Shown: piece by piece, positions 36,368 to 48,584 of the stretch | How positions within the stretch are numbered: position 1 is the stretch's first letter | Layout of the letters: every line of letters starts with the position of its first letter | Assembly (NCBI RefSeq): GCF_019925205.1 | Contig: NC_083560.1 | Span: forward strand, 101,708,083-101,772,082 | Length of the DNA: 64,000 bases | Direction: 5' to 3' | Source: Metopolophium dirhodum | Taxonomy: Eukaryota > Arthropoda > Insecta > Hemiptera > Aphididae | Position numbers and translations under genes: made by a program | Notes under the pieces: generated by a model | The model's database searches: none | Told to the model about the DNA's origin: nothing | Seen by the model: the letters and a program-made list of their open reading frames with translations, nothing else

Positions 36368-36738
36368 ATGTCATTCATTGAATTATATTCTTCTCTTAAA
36401 TATGCATTGAATACACACATTTTTTTCGAAATGTTGTGTCAATTCTTTTGTCATTTCCCACCAAGTATCATCAGTTTTTAATTCTCCAAATAACATCATA
36501 TTTTGTCCTGTTGTATCAACAATATCAGCACCTATACCTAAAAAGATAAAAACAAATTTAATTAAAAACCCTATCGTGTTTTAAAAACAACAAATATCTT
36601 ACTATCACAAGTTGATGTAACAGTAATATCTATGTTAATTGGAAGTTTAGATTCATAGTCCGTGTCTGGTACAAATCTGTATATATAATGTTCTTGTAAA
36701 ACATATTGTATTTTAGAAATCAATAACCATAATCCTAA
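36368..36738 (-). pseudogene. ERGIC2: ERGIC2-like (ER-Golgi intermediate compartment protein 2) fragment, two exons
   Basis: Minus strand. Exon a (36738-36603) encodes the end of a membrane helix (LGLWLLISKIQYVL) and then YRFVPDTDYESKLPINIDIT. A 65-bp intron (gtaaga...ttttag) keeps the phase. Exon b (36537 to about 36368) continues SIGADIVDTTGQ and DDTWWEMTKELTQHFEK. This is the start of the lumenal domain of the ERV41/ERGIC2 cargo receptors that cycle between ER and Golgi. In a run of seven A after HFE (about 36420-36426) the frame shifts by one; the next frame gives FNAYLREEYNSMNDILWIFD, clearly the same protein. No other ERGIC2 exon was seen, so this is a partial copy, probably a pseudogene. 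If the extra A is a sequencing error, it could instead be part of a real gene. Confidence 0.65.
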
Positions 36739-37193
36739 CTGTTACTGAAAATCATAATAATATTACAAGTTTTCAAACAATTTAATAATTACAGCTAATA
36801 CAAATTAATACCAAAACTTAAAAGTACATAATATTAACGTAACAATTTGTTCAAATATGTTTTTATGATGATCTTACGTGTAACATTACTATAGACAGAT
36901 GGTTCATAAATTTCTTCTTAAACCTTAGGAAATGAATCCAATTATTTTACAATAGGTATTAAGTGTTAATTTATTTCCTCTGTATCTCAACATTTTAATT
37001 ATCTACAACAAAATAATAATTGTATAAAATTCATTATTTCTCATAACATCATAATACATTTACCTAAATAGTTATTTTAAATAGTTAAATATTAAAATAT
37101 TAACAGTGTAAACAGTGAGAGGAAGTAATAATTTAATGGAAACAAATAGCAACAACCAATTATTTTGTTATAATATGTAAGCATACAAATATT
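36739..37193. other. AT-rich interval, nothing recognised
   Basis: If the ERGIC2-like fragment were a full gene, its first exon would lie on this side. None was recognised. Confidence 0.4.
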
Positions 37194-37993
37194 TAGGTAA
37201 AATGACACTTTGTACGGTTGATTGTTTAAAATGCATAACCCGGACAATTTGTACGGTCAGGTAAAAAGGTAGATTGCAGAACGCGGACACTTTGCACGAT
37301 CAGGTAAAACTTTAAATTGCAGAACACGGACACTTTATACTAATATATTATATTTAATACAAACATGTCAGAAGTCATGAACAGACCATGTTATTAAGCT
37401 TAAATATTATTTGGTAGATTTAATTATCTTATACATTCAAAATAGGAGAGAATTATTACCTATCAAAAGTAATTTTTACTTGTCATTTCGCCATACTGTA
37501 CACATTTTTAATTTACTTTTTAACATAACATTTGGTAATAATGTAATACAATTATTATAATTTATAATCATGTTTGATTATTTTGATAATTTCAAGATTT
37601 TTAGGTCATCAAGTTTCTAAATTAATTAAAAATATATTATAGCACCAAGTAATATTTGGCTGTTATCTAACCAGTTTGTTAAAAAAACTGATTATTATGA
37701 CTGTTGTTCATATACTATATTTTAAAACACTTTTAATTGACTTTTTGTTTTAATTTTTAATTTTTACATTTTAATAATTGACATTATTTATACTTACTAC
37801 TTAGATATATAACTTGTATTTACTCTACTTATGTTTTATGTATATAATAGTACAAACTGTCTGCGGTCTGAATTGAACATTTTTACCCAACCGTACAAAG
37901 TATCCGCAATCAGCAATGTACCTTTATACCCGACCATAAAAAGTGTCTGCGTTTTGCACTTTTATTGGTCGACCATACAAAGTGACCTAGAAC
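37194..37993. mobile_element. 800-bp element with inverted arrays of ~55-bp repeats and an 8-bp target duplication
   Basis: CAAATATT flanks both sides (37186-37193 and 37994-38001). The left 150 bp holds three to four copies of a unit containing cggacactttgtacggtcag, then gtaaaa, then gattgcagaacgcg. The right 150 bp holds the same units inverted (accgtacaaagtatccgc, accataaaaagtgtctgcg, accatacaaagtgac). The middle is AT-rich. The structure resembles foldback-type elements, and the 8-bp duplication fits hAT or a related superfamily. No coding capacity. Confidence 0.75.
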
Positions 37994-38504
37994 CAAATAT
38001 TAAAATAAAAAACAATTGAAAACTGCACAAATCGACCATTCCTTAATTATCATGTGTAAACTTACTTACGATTTTATTTAAATATTATCAACTTAATTCC
38101 TATGAGCTAAATGCCTAGATGTGCTATATTTTATGAAACAAATGGAACAATAAGAATACAACTGAGTAATATAGTTAATCCCTGCAAAAGCCTATAAAAT
38201 AGGAATATACTTTTCGCAACATTTTAAGTAAATGCTGCGTTAATACAATTATTGTTAAAATTACCAGTTGACAATGAGCAATAATTGGAATAGAATAAAA
38301 TACAAACTAATATTGAATACTATATTATTATGTTGGAAACTCCTCTTCTACCTAAGTACTCGAATAATAGAAAAACTTACCGTTATTTTTGTTATCATCG
38401 TCGACGTCCTATCATTTATCAACAAAATCAAATTTTGTCATCAACACCGCTCCGCATTGCCCACAAATCATACGGTCGATTTCCTGGAGCAAATGTACTT
38501 TACC

Positions 38505-39615
38505 ACCACATTCAAATTGTTCGATTATTTCTTTCGGAACTTATTTATATTAACTATTTAGGAACAATGGTGCAATCAGAATTTGTCGTAAACCATTATT
38601 TTAAAAGTTATAGCTGTTACGTCCTAACCGACGTCGATATATACATCAACGCAGAAATAGAATACGTGATGTACTAGGTATGATGAATGTTTATTAACGT
38701 AGTACAAAAATACAATGTTATAATATAAAGATAGAATATAAACTGTGAGTGGTGTTACGACCTGACTCTGAAGATCCCTAACCGTCTGAAGAGCTCTTGT
38801 CCTGGGCTTCTATATATATGATTGTGTCCTTTGGAGTGGGTGGTTGTAGTAGTGGCTAAGCTCGGTCATGAGACAGAGTTCGGGTCTCGTATTTGGTATG
38901 CTGGTCGACTCGTATCCTGCGTATGGGCGTTGGCTTTCCAGGAAAGATACGTATGTGACGGCACCTTCTATACTTTAATTGTTTTCTCTACGATTTTGCA
39001 ACGACCTCCGCATGTTATACTATACTAATTGCCTTATTAGTTATAGTGTCAAATATTATTAGAAACGTGCGGCGCGCTGTACATAGTTAATATATGATTA
39101 ATTAATACGTGGGTACGTAACATAGCCATCCAAAGTTTGGGTTATTACGTTTATACGCATGCGCGCCACACTACTTTAATGTCGCGCGCAACGCCTATAG
39201 TTAATTTCAAATTTTTTTATACGTATTTTAACGACTTAAGAATGATGGTGAAATCACAATTTGCCCGATCAGCGCTGCGCTCGGACAAAAAAATCAAAAA
39301 TATCCCCCAATTTGCTGTGTAAAACCACCTTGGGGAGGCCTCGATATTAAACAAAGATGTTAAAAAGCACATAATGTGATAGCGTTGCACTCCCTCGCTA
39401 CGCTGCGCTCGGACAACGATAAAAAGACACGATAAACGTAGCGTTGCGCTCATGCGTAAAAAACGCAAAATTGCTGACTTCCAAAGGCCATAACTTCAAA
39501 ACCAAGTCCTACCGACAAATTATGATTGTACCATTGTTCTTAAATAATTAAAACAAGTATGTTCCAAAAAAAACAAAATCAAAAAATTTGCATGTGGTGG
39601 TAAAGTGCATTTTAG
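38505..39615. repeat. Region flanked by inverted repeats
   Basis: 38505-38645 read on the minus strand matches 39475-39615 on the plus strand: acgacaaattctgattgcac / ccgacaaattatgattgtac, then cattgttc, then tgtggtggtaaagt. This suggests a transposon with long inverted ends, or two head-to-head copies. The overlapping plus-strand frames at 38268-38677 have no recognisable domain. Confidence 0.5.
39050..39480. other. CpG-rich island with GCGCTCGGACAA words
   Basis: Much richer in CG than its surroundings (cgtgcggcgcgctgtac, cgcatgcgcgccac). gctgcgctcggacaa occurs at about 39272 and 39404. Such islands occur inside aphid transposons, and the similar gctacgctcctcggcg lies in the foldback element at 62.9-63.5 kb. 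No gene recognised. Confidence 0.4.
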
Positions 39616-40639
39616 CCCTATAGGTTAACTCAGTTATTTGTACCGTATCGTGAAAATGTTCATTGTCTACCGTGAAACCCGAAACAATAAATTATAAGTT
39701 GTAACGCAGTTCAGTAATATTGCACACATACAAATCGTGCCTACGCGGGACATGATAAGGACCCTGTATGTTTTGTTGCATTACAACATTTCTAGGGCAC
39801 TTACTAAAATAAAGCAAGGTATTACACCAGACAGTGACTTAGAATTTATAAACATCCCTGAATTTATGATTAAAATTAAAGGCTTGTCATGGCCTAAGGT
39901 TAGCCATTTTAGGTTTTTTAAATGTTGAATGTAGCATTTTTTTGTACAACTCAATAATTTTATAATTTATAATATTTTTATAGCATAATTATTTGAAATG
40001 CATTCTTATGACAACTGATCAAATATATATTGTAAATATGTTTTTAAAGATATTGAATTATCTGTCTACATAATAATGTGTCTAACAACTCTAACATAAC
40101 ATAGCATGACAATATGTCTATAGGTATAGCACCGTGTTTCACAATATATCAATAAATGCATATCAGTTAATGCTTTTTGTAAATTGTTTGTAACTCAAAG
40201 CTAGCTTTAAAAATTAAATATAATAAAAAAGCCAGTGCGATGCTCTAGATAATAATCGTACCTATAAATTCTATAAATGGTCCATTAACTCTATTTTTTA
40301 AACCAACTGAGCGAAACGTGATCTGCTTGGCTTGAAATGTGCTAGTTACGCACTTGTAAGACGGAAGCAACAAATGTCTGTGTAGCATCTTCTTAAGTAC
40401 AGGGTATAATGTAGGTAGTGTTTGAAAATGTCATAAAATTTAAAATTGTAAAATATTTCAGTACTTTAATACATTTTTTTTTTTTAAATAAGTTTATATT
40501 TACATTTAATTGTAATAAATTATCTTCATAATGTTATGGTATATTTATACAATTATACCTAACCTTTTGTTCACTTATGTTTTTCTCTCTAAGTCTTGAG
40601 CATAATAACTGCTGAGCTATAATAATTTAAATATTGGAA
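39616..40639. other. Interval without a recognised gene
   Basis: A 63-codon frame at 39737-39928 has no recognisable domain. 40300-40400 is an end of the CGGCTACA MITE family (cgtgatctgct, then acgcacttgtaagacggaag). The rest is AT-rich. Confidence 0.4.
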
Positions 40640-41990
40640 GCAAAATAAAAAAGGTGGGTAAGTGGATGTCGCTCTGCTGTACCGTAGGTTACAAGTTGGT
40701 CACTTTAATGGATGGTGTTAAATTTGAATTCAATGATGTAATATCATTGTATAAGAAAAACGATTCTGAGCGAAAACGGTCAGACAGCCTATTTACTAAT
40801 TATATTTGACGATATTTTTGTGAATAAAGTAATTTATATATTTACCTTTTTTACGTGGAACCTTGTTTTGAATTTTAAATCCTTAACTATAAAAGTTTAA
40901 CTACAAAATAATTATTAAATTTTAAGTTTGATAAATTTTGTCAAAATTCGAACTTTAAATGCTTATAAAAAAAATTATGCCTATGTATTTTTAATAATTT
41001 TCAACTGCTATTGTAACTATATATCAGAAGCCTTGCATTCATTTTCACGCTTTTTTAACCTACAAATAAAATTGTATTGATATTTATAAAAAATAAAACT
41101 AAAAAACTAAAAAACTGACAATGTCCGTTAACAGCTCAAAAAGAGTCAAATTATTTAAAAAAAATGTATGGTGTATAGAAAATGCTAATATTACAAAAAT
41201 TCATAAAATTCGAAAATTTTTCATGTATCTACAGTTATACGTTTTTGAATAACAATAAAATAACAAAACCACTACATGAGAGCAATCGAGTGAATATCCA
41301 ATATCGTAAAAATATGAATTTCAAACGCTCATAAAAATTTAATTTGATTTGCTTGTAGACATTTTTTTTTTGATAAAGGTAGACAAACTTATGAGGAATA
41401 TTGTATTACATTTTGAAATCTTAGATTTAAAAACAAAAATGTTTATGAATTCTCAACTCAAAATAATTTGCTAATTTTTCAAATGTCATTGTAACAATAT
41501 AGTAGTTGCCTTGTATTAAATTTTCAAGCTTTTTTAACCAACAAATAAAGTTTTATTGACATTCATAGAAAAAAAGACAAATAAAATTAGAAACAGAAAA
41601 TGTTCCTAAACAGTTCAAAACAAATCAAAATATTTTGAAAATTTTATCGTATATAGAAAAAGCAAATATAAACGACCAATGAAAATGTCATGTATATACG
41701 TTAATTTGTTTCAAAATTACACCAAAATCGATTTTGTCAAAAACCGATTTTTCGTAGAAATTCCCGTTTTTCCTTAATTTTTATGTTGTTTTTCCCAGCG
41801 CTTTTGAAAACTATTGAGAATTTTATAATTTGACCTCCCGAATGCACCAACTAGATTCACTTTCCCATCGAACAATAGATACTGTTCAAGAAAACGATGC
41901 AGTTTTACTGCCCCAAACCGTGATAACAGACACAAAAAAAAAAAATTAAAAAAATACACATCATTGTAAAATCAATACATTCATCGTTCC
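40640..41990 (-). repeat. Dispersed repeat R2, long copy, minus orientation
   Basis: Starts with the conserved R2 end inverted (ggtgggtaagtggatgtcgc, then cgattctgagcgaaaacggt) and continues for 1.3 kb with blocks shared with 51250-53340, 28430-28920, 25075-25510 and 15060-15640. It ends near a ctcagaatct sequence, an echo of the R2 end. Non-coding. Confidence 0.75.
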
Positions 41991-42479
41991 ACTCAGAATC
42001 TAAAAAAAGAAATATACTTAACCCTTGGTAGGTATTATACATTTAAAATGGCATTCAACATATGTATACTGGCAAAAAAACATACAAAAATGTTTAAATT
42101 ACACAAATACACAATATTATACATATAATATAGATACTATAGACTATAGTAATATGTCAACCACAGCACTCATTTTCCATTTATGATTTCCAATTATTTT
42201 AGAAGCCCTACCAATTTCATTTTTAATATTTGTAGTGAACAGTTAATGTGTTATAATATAATATGAATATGTATATGTAAATTATTTAATCACACAGAGC
42301 AAATGTCTAGTAGAAAATAACTTAAAAGAGTCGAAGTTCTGAATACCTATACAACGTACCTGTATTCCGGTATTCGTATATAATATTATATTATTATGCA
42401 TAACATAAATAGACAATAGATGTCATAAAATAATAAACGATCGAAACGCTACTCGAAATGAAAGCGGTTAAAGGAGAAA

Positions 42480-43000
42480 AAACGTACGATTTCACGATTT
42501 TATAATATTAAATAATTACGGACGACGTTTTCTACCATAAATATACTTCAAATGAAAATGACAGGAGATATTTTTTGTTGTATTTTAGATTTTGTTCCTT
42601 ACGGTTTAAAGTTCGGAAAATTTTAGCCCTTTTGAGCTATTTATAGACATTTTAATTTTGGGAGTTTTTTTGTTGTAATTCGGTTAAAAACATTCGTAAA
42701 AACTTGAAATTTGGGTTGTTTAGTTATATTGTCCATACCTAGACATGGTAAAATTTTCAAAATATTTGAGCGACTTATGAGCTTTTTCTTTTCTTTTATA
42801 TTTTTTTCATTTTTATGATATTTCTTAATTATAAATTATAACTATAATTATATAATTTACCTATTTATATAAATCGTTCTTAAGCTGTTCTTAAAACGCT
42901 TTGTTTATCACCGTAGAAACGAATAAAATTAAATAAAAAAAATTCCCTCGTCCGCTCAGAATCGTTTTTTATTGAATGCAATCATTGCATTCAAATCGAA
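42480..43000. repeat. Diverged member of the R2 family
   Basis: Has the characteristic cgctcagaatcgttttttat near 42954-42974 and gagctatttatagacatttt-type words, but the rest has drifted from the other copies. Confidence 0.45.
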
Positions 43001-43184
43001 TACAGTAAAATACTAAAATTACACTATCCTGTCCGTTGCCCGAAGGGATGATAGACAAACATCCACCACCGAAATACACCAATCTACTAAATTTTAGAGT
43101 TGGATCCCAAAAAGTGCTGGGTGGTAAAGTCGAAATCCTCTTAATTTTTTTGAAATTCCATATTATCGATCCGTCATAGATTTT

Positions 43185-43450
43185 TAGTTTCCGGGATATA
43201 CGGTCCGGATAAATAATTTCCGGGATTATACGTGAATAAAAAATCCGGAAATACATACATTCCGGACAAATACAGTGTTATGTTTTTTTAGATTCCGGTC
43301 ATACAATACGGTCTGGACAAGTACATTCCAGGTTTATCGGAACGGATGAAGACGTTTCAGAATTAAAATATTCCAGAATTATACGTTTTTTTATATTCCG
43401 GACATAATATACGTTCCGGAATTTATACTTTCGACTGTACATTTTCCGAA
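43185..43450. repeat. Degenerate TTCCGG-rich tandem repeats
   Basis: Around a dozen ttccgg/tccgga words, many followed by a-rich sequence and tac(g/a), roughly 20-30 bp apart. It looks like an old minisatellite. The flank at 43445-43525 is repeated at 30455-30535. Confidence 0.5.
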
Positions 43451-43525
43451 ATTTATGACCTTCCTAAATAATGTATCAAACCGTTGTGGAGTGGTAGGTA
43501 AGCCGGTAACTGGACGGATACCTAC

Positions 43526-46137
43526 GGTATGTCGATTATGTCGATATTGATCCATAATAATTAGGTATGTTCGAAAGTCAATATGTTTATTTTTTTCTAG
43601 AATTTTAGGATGTTGTGTTGTATGTATTTATATTTTTGATTAAAAAACTCTCTTAAATTAAAATAATACTCTCGTTATTTTACTAGAATATTACTCATAT
43701 AATTGAAAATCAAATTTACTTTTTAACTCTAATTAATTATTATGCAGAAGTATAATTAAAATATAAATCCAAATAATTTGAGAGGATTAGATGATGATTA
43801 GTTTCTGTTAAACACAATACAAATCTAAATTGATCACGTTTTAATAAAACATGGTATTTAGCATAATATTAAGATAAGACTATGATACTATATATGTATT
43901 TTGTCATAAGAATATAACCTTCCAAGCTGCTTGTATGGTTTTTATTCACATAGTATTAATTTTTTTAAGGAAAAAATAAATAATAGATCAACCCTTTTCT
44001 GATTGAAATTAATTAATTTGTTTTTGTGTTCTAGATGGAATTTAATTATCTGAAAATATTCAGTTGTCCACGAGTTATGCATATTCCTGTGAAGTTGTTA
44101 TTGTCCGCTGAAATACCCTAAACGGTCAACTATATTTTATCACCTCCTGACATGTACTATCGAGTGCGTGGGCGTAACCATCTACACTAATACACAAACA
44201 CACAGTACACACTCACGAGATCGTGCGACTACGTAACGATATGTCAATTAGGTTGCCAATAATTTGCTCCTTAATAAATAGCCAGCACCGGGTGCCTTAA
44301 TTAAAAATTACTAATAAAGAAAATCACAATAATGGTACTAAATTTACCAATTTAATTAACTCCAATTGCATATTGTAGTCTTGATGGAGGAATGTAACTT
44401 ATTTAAAATGTGTAGGTACTATAAATTTAATTTTATCTGTGTATAACATAAATAATGTCTAATATAAATTAAATGTCATCTGTGTAAAATAAATATAAAA
44501 TATAAATTATAATACCATATTGTTTACTACAACAAATAATATATTTAAACATTTAAATTAAATAAAAGTTATAAACAATTTGTTCAGATGCAACTGCCAA
44601 TTATAACGAACATCAAGTACAATAATATTCCGAAAAAACATAATATGTTATAAACATAACACAACTGCCTTGACACATGCGACGTTTCGCATTAAAAATA
44701 AATTCAAAATTCAAAACAACCTAATTAAATTGTGTTCATTTATATTAAAAATTAATCAACAAGAATGATATATTATAATTAAACTTACAACTTATTGTTT
44801 AAATATAATATTTGATTTTTATATTTCTTTGTACTTGTGAAAATGTTTTCTGAATATTAGTACATTATTAAAATATCTAAAACATTAATGTTTAAGTGGA
44901 AATGTTAGAAAGCTATATTTTGCTTATAATGTTATGAATAGAAACATAATTTTTTTACCATAATAATTTTATCATAATTTTAATGAATCTTTAAAAAATG
45001 TTATTATAATATTATTACTAAAATTTTAACATTGTTTGAATTTTGAAGAAACATAATTTAGTTGTCAGGTCAATTTACATAAGAAATTTTTAAGACAAAG
45101 TACTTTATTTTTTTTCTGCGTAGTGACTTTATTTGAAATTAATAATATTAATTATATCTGAGAATAGGTGACACCAATAATAATAAAAAGAGAGTTTTCT
45201 TAAAGGTAATTAAGTGGTTTTATTTTACATGGCATCAAAACAACAAATAATATAATAGGTTTTTTTTTTTGGTGGGGGGGGGGGGATAATAATAATATAA
45301 AATATCAGTCATGGGAATATGATAATTGGGGGCAACATGGCAAATACATTTGTATATAATACAATTTGGGGATTATGAGGATAAATCTGGATATATTTTA
45401 ACATGACAGCTAATATTATGGTATTTTTGCGTTTAGGCTCCAATGGATACTCGTGCATTGCGCAAAATATGATTCATTTGTATAGTTTTCTGTAAGAAAA
45501 AATATTTTAATATTTGTTTGAATACAACGGACCGCGTTGCAAAAAATGGGAAGGTATACGGGAGAGTATACTTGACAACAGGTGAATTGATTTGTATCCA
45601 ATGGATTGTCGTTTGTCGCTGCTACGCCCGCCTGGGCACTTATTGTTGTTGTTCAGGTAATTATGGTTGTACTATACGATGGCATCAAAATATATTGGAT
45701 ACGATGAAAAAACGGTCGAAAACGAGGTGCCGGTGTGGTATGCTTCCTCGGGTTGAGACTTGATGGAGCTGGTCAGCGGTCTCGGACAAAATACATTGAG
45801 TATCCGAGTCATGTTTGGCAATCCAGACCGTGGGCTGGTTGAAGAATTTTCGTCGGCCGGGAGGACTTTGTACAATAACAGGGAAACAGCCATTTTGCCT
45901 TAAAAATAAAAATTCAAAACAACCTAATAAATTGTGAAAATTTATATTCAAAATTAATAAACAAAAATGATATATATTTCATTTTAATTTATTTTGTTTT
46001 TCAAATGATTATGATTCGGCCAACATAATATTTGTGTAAAAATAGTATCTATTCTATTGTTTTAAAACGTCCCGAACTCAGTATTTTTCAACCGTTTAAA
46101 TATAGAAAGATCCAGTCCAGTCTTGGTCATAAATCAT
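43526..46137. other. Interval without a recognised gene
   Basis: 44688-44785 and 45893-45980 are direct copies (attcaaaacaacctaat region), bracketing about 1.1 kb. Overlapping frames on both strands at 45518-45951 look complex in composition but show no domain. There is a run of about 13 G at 45272-45286. Confidence 0.4.
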
Positions 46138-46145
46138 AATTAAAA

Positions 46146-46680
46146 TAGGGTGACCATACGTCCTGTTTTATACAGGATTATCCTCTATTTCGGCTTTGTG
46201 TATTGTTGTCCTGACAAACTAATCTCAGGACGCCTTTTGTCCCGTAATTTCAAGTCTGTCCTATATTAATCCCGTTTTTTGCCTTACTGTTAATTTATAA
46301 TTTTTGAAATTTTTGAAATGACATTATTGAATAGAATAATATAAAAATCTATACTTTTCAATTGTATTTTTGTTTTTACCATTAGTAATTGGATCACATT
46401 GTTGTCGACGACGTAAACCGTACGTATAATAGTATATTTACCGATCGGCGCGACCAGCTCATTATCAAATGTGAGCATATTTCGAAATAAATAAATATTA
46501 ACAATAGCTCAATTATACCTCTATATGCCGTGCACAAGCGTTATCTTATCGGACAACAAAAAAATAAAATAAATACTTATTAATTTAAAAATATTAATTA
46601 TTAAATTATTAAAATATAATAATATGATAGTATTGTTATCCTGTATTTGATTTTTTTAAATATAGTCAGCGGTCACCCTA
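46146..46680. mobile_element. hAT MITE, 535 bp (TAGGGTGACC ends), perfect 8-bp target duplication
   Basis: Ends TAGGGTGACC and ggtcaccctA are inverted copies. AATTAAAA lies on both sides (46138-46145 and 46681-46688). The start TAGGGTGACCATACGTCC is a terminus I recognise from hAT families in other animals. Non-coding. Confidence 0.88.
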
Positions 46681-46834
46681 AATTAAAATGCACTGGTCCG
46701 GTCCGGTCCATAAAAATACGGACCAAACAGAGTGAAAATATAATGATAAATAGAAAAATCGTTTTAAAATGTTTCCGAATTGGTACAGTAATATAATTTA
46801 CATGCAATTATACAATATAAACAATCCATTTCGG

Positions 46835-47257
46835 AGGATGTCAACGCACTGTTTGTTTTCTCTCTCTGACCCACGCGCAACATAGACAAAATGTCTTTGC
46901 GCAGAACCGTTTTTTCTATGTTTTTGTAAAATCACCCATTACAAAAAAGATAGAGAATAATATTTTAGAGGGAATGACATATCGGTTTTATATTTTATTG
47001 TTATTTGACTTTGTATTCGACTTTCAAAATAAACAAAAAATGTTGTAAATTTAAATTATGTTTAAATTGTTTTGAAACAATATTTAGAAAAATCGATATT
47101 TCATTCCCTCAAAAATATTATTCTTTATCTCTTTTGTGATGAGTGATTTTACTCTAAGATTACTAAAAAACATAGAAAAAACGATTCTGCGCACATGCAT
47201 TTTGTCTATGTTGCGCGTGGGCTAGAGAGAGAAAACAAATAGTGCGCTGACATCCTC
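46835..47257. mobile_element. Foldback element with ~150-bp inverted arms
   Basis: The left arm begins gaggatgtcaacgcactgtt and the right arm ends agtgcgctgacatcctc. The arms match for most of 150 bp (cgcgcaacatagacaaaatg is identical in both), with a middle of roughly 110 bp. A transcript would form a long hairpin. No target duplication seen. Confidence 0.8.
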
Positions 47258-48271
47258 TAAAGCTACCGGTGGCGTAATTATAAATGTTTTATGGGTGGGT
47301 ATATAAATTTCCCATACGAAATTGACAAATTCTCCCACGTAATAAATTACGCTGATAGCTATCACCGAATACAATGGAGTATACGCATTGCGATTATAGG
47401 CTATAGGTATATATACTAATATTATAATAATATGAGTTATAATTTCATATTTTGGAAATATACAATATATAGTTAGGTACTATGTATAATAATTAGTTAA
47501 ATTGTTATAACTTATAATGCTTGAACTGCACTAATTCTTTTATTGCACTCGTACACTCATAGTTGCATATATTTCAATATAATATTATCATTTCCGTCGC
47601 TATCGTGTGACTATATATGTTACGTACATATAACTTAGGTGTCATTGACCCGTGTTTGAGACAAATCATATTATTATGAAATATGACACTTATTCAGTGT
47701 CAATTTTTTGTGGTTGGATTTCTCTCATAATTGTTATTTATTATTATACATATTATTATTTTATTAAAAGTGTATAAAAAACAACACAATAATGTGGCTA
47801 AAGTATCTATATTCAGCTGACCGAGTGGCGTAAGATATCATTATTATATATAGGTAATATAGGTGCTGATTTGAAGTGTAATTCCTTTATATATAATATT
47901 ATACGTATGTGTAGTACAGTTAACGACTCAGATAATTAAGACCATAAAACTTCCAAGACGACTTTCTTGTAATAAATGGGAGTGGATATCAAAACTTAAT
48001 AATAAGAGACGATTGACCATAATAAATGCGAAAAAGCATATGGATTTGTCAAAATAATTGCTTCAAACCCATTGATATAGAACATACACACAGAAAAATA
48101 AATAAGGGGTTATATTTTTGTGCTTATTGAAAACTCGTAATTATATATTATCTAAAACAATAGGATAATGTTACAAACAAATCCATATAGTCTAATCTAA
48201 TTAATCATATTTTGTTTGCATATTCGTCTGGAAAAAAAATAAGAAATCGTATCGGTATCACGACTAAACGA
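47258..48271. other. AT-rich interval, nothing recognised
   Basis: No conserved coding or repeat structure that I could identify. Confidence 0.4.
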
Positions 48272-48431
48272 CTACAGCCCACATTGAACTCCGTTGTAAA
48301 GTTGTTCAATATTTTAATCTTAAACTTTTAAAATAGGTCTAAGAAAGACAATTTTAAGATTTTTTTTTAAAAACAATTTTACATTATTATTTAAAATAAA
48401 TAAAAAATCCGGAGTTCAATGCGGGCTGTAG
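48272..48431. repeat. 160-bp hairpin element H, copy 1
   Basis: Left arm ctacagcccacattgaactc (then cg), right arm cggagttcaatgcgggctgt (then ag). The flank at about 48450-48580 is also shared with copy 2 (61845-61960), so the hairpin belongs to a larger repeat. Confidence 0.75.
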
Positions 48432-48584
48432 AATATAATATTATAATACATACCGTACCCCCTCCTAAATTGGTATTTGACAGTAGATTAGTGAAAAGTA
48501 TTACAATTGAGGTGGCAAATAAAACATAAAACATAATTTTCAAATTTTATAATGAATAATTGCCGAAAATTCAGTAAAGTTGCA

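Noticed and set aside
38268..38677. Overlapping frames of 97 and 115 codons
   Set aside because: Two frames are open over the same DNA and the region is one arm of an inverted repeat. A Cys-containing minus-strand frame was also considered but matches no family I know.
45518..45951. Several overlapping frames on both strands
   Set aside because: No domain in any frame and direct repeats flank the region. Left as unassigned.
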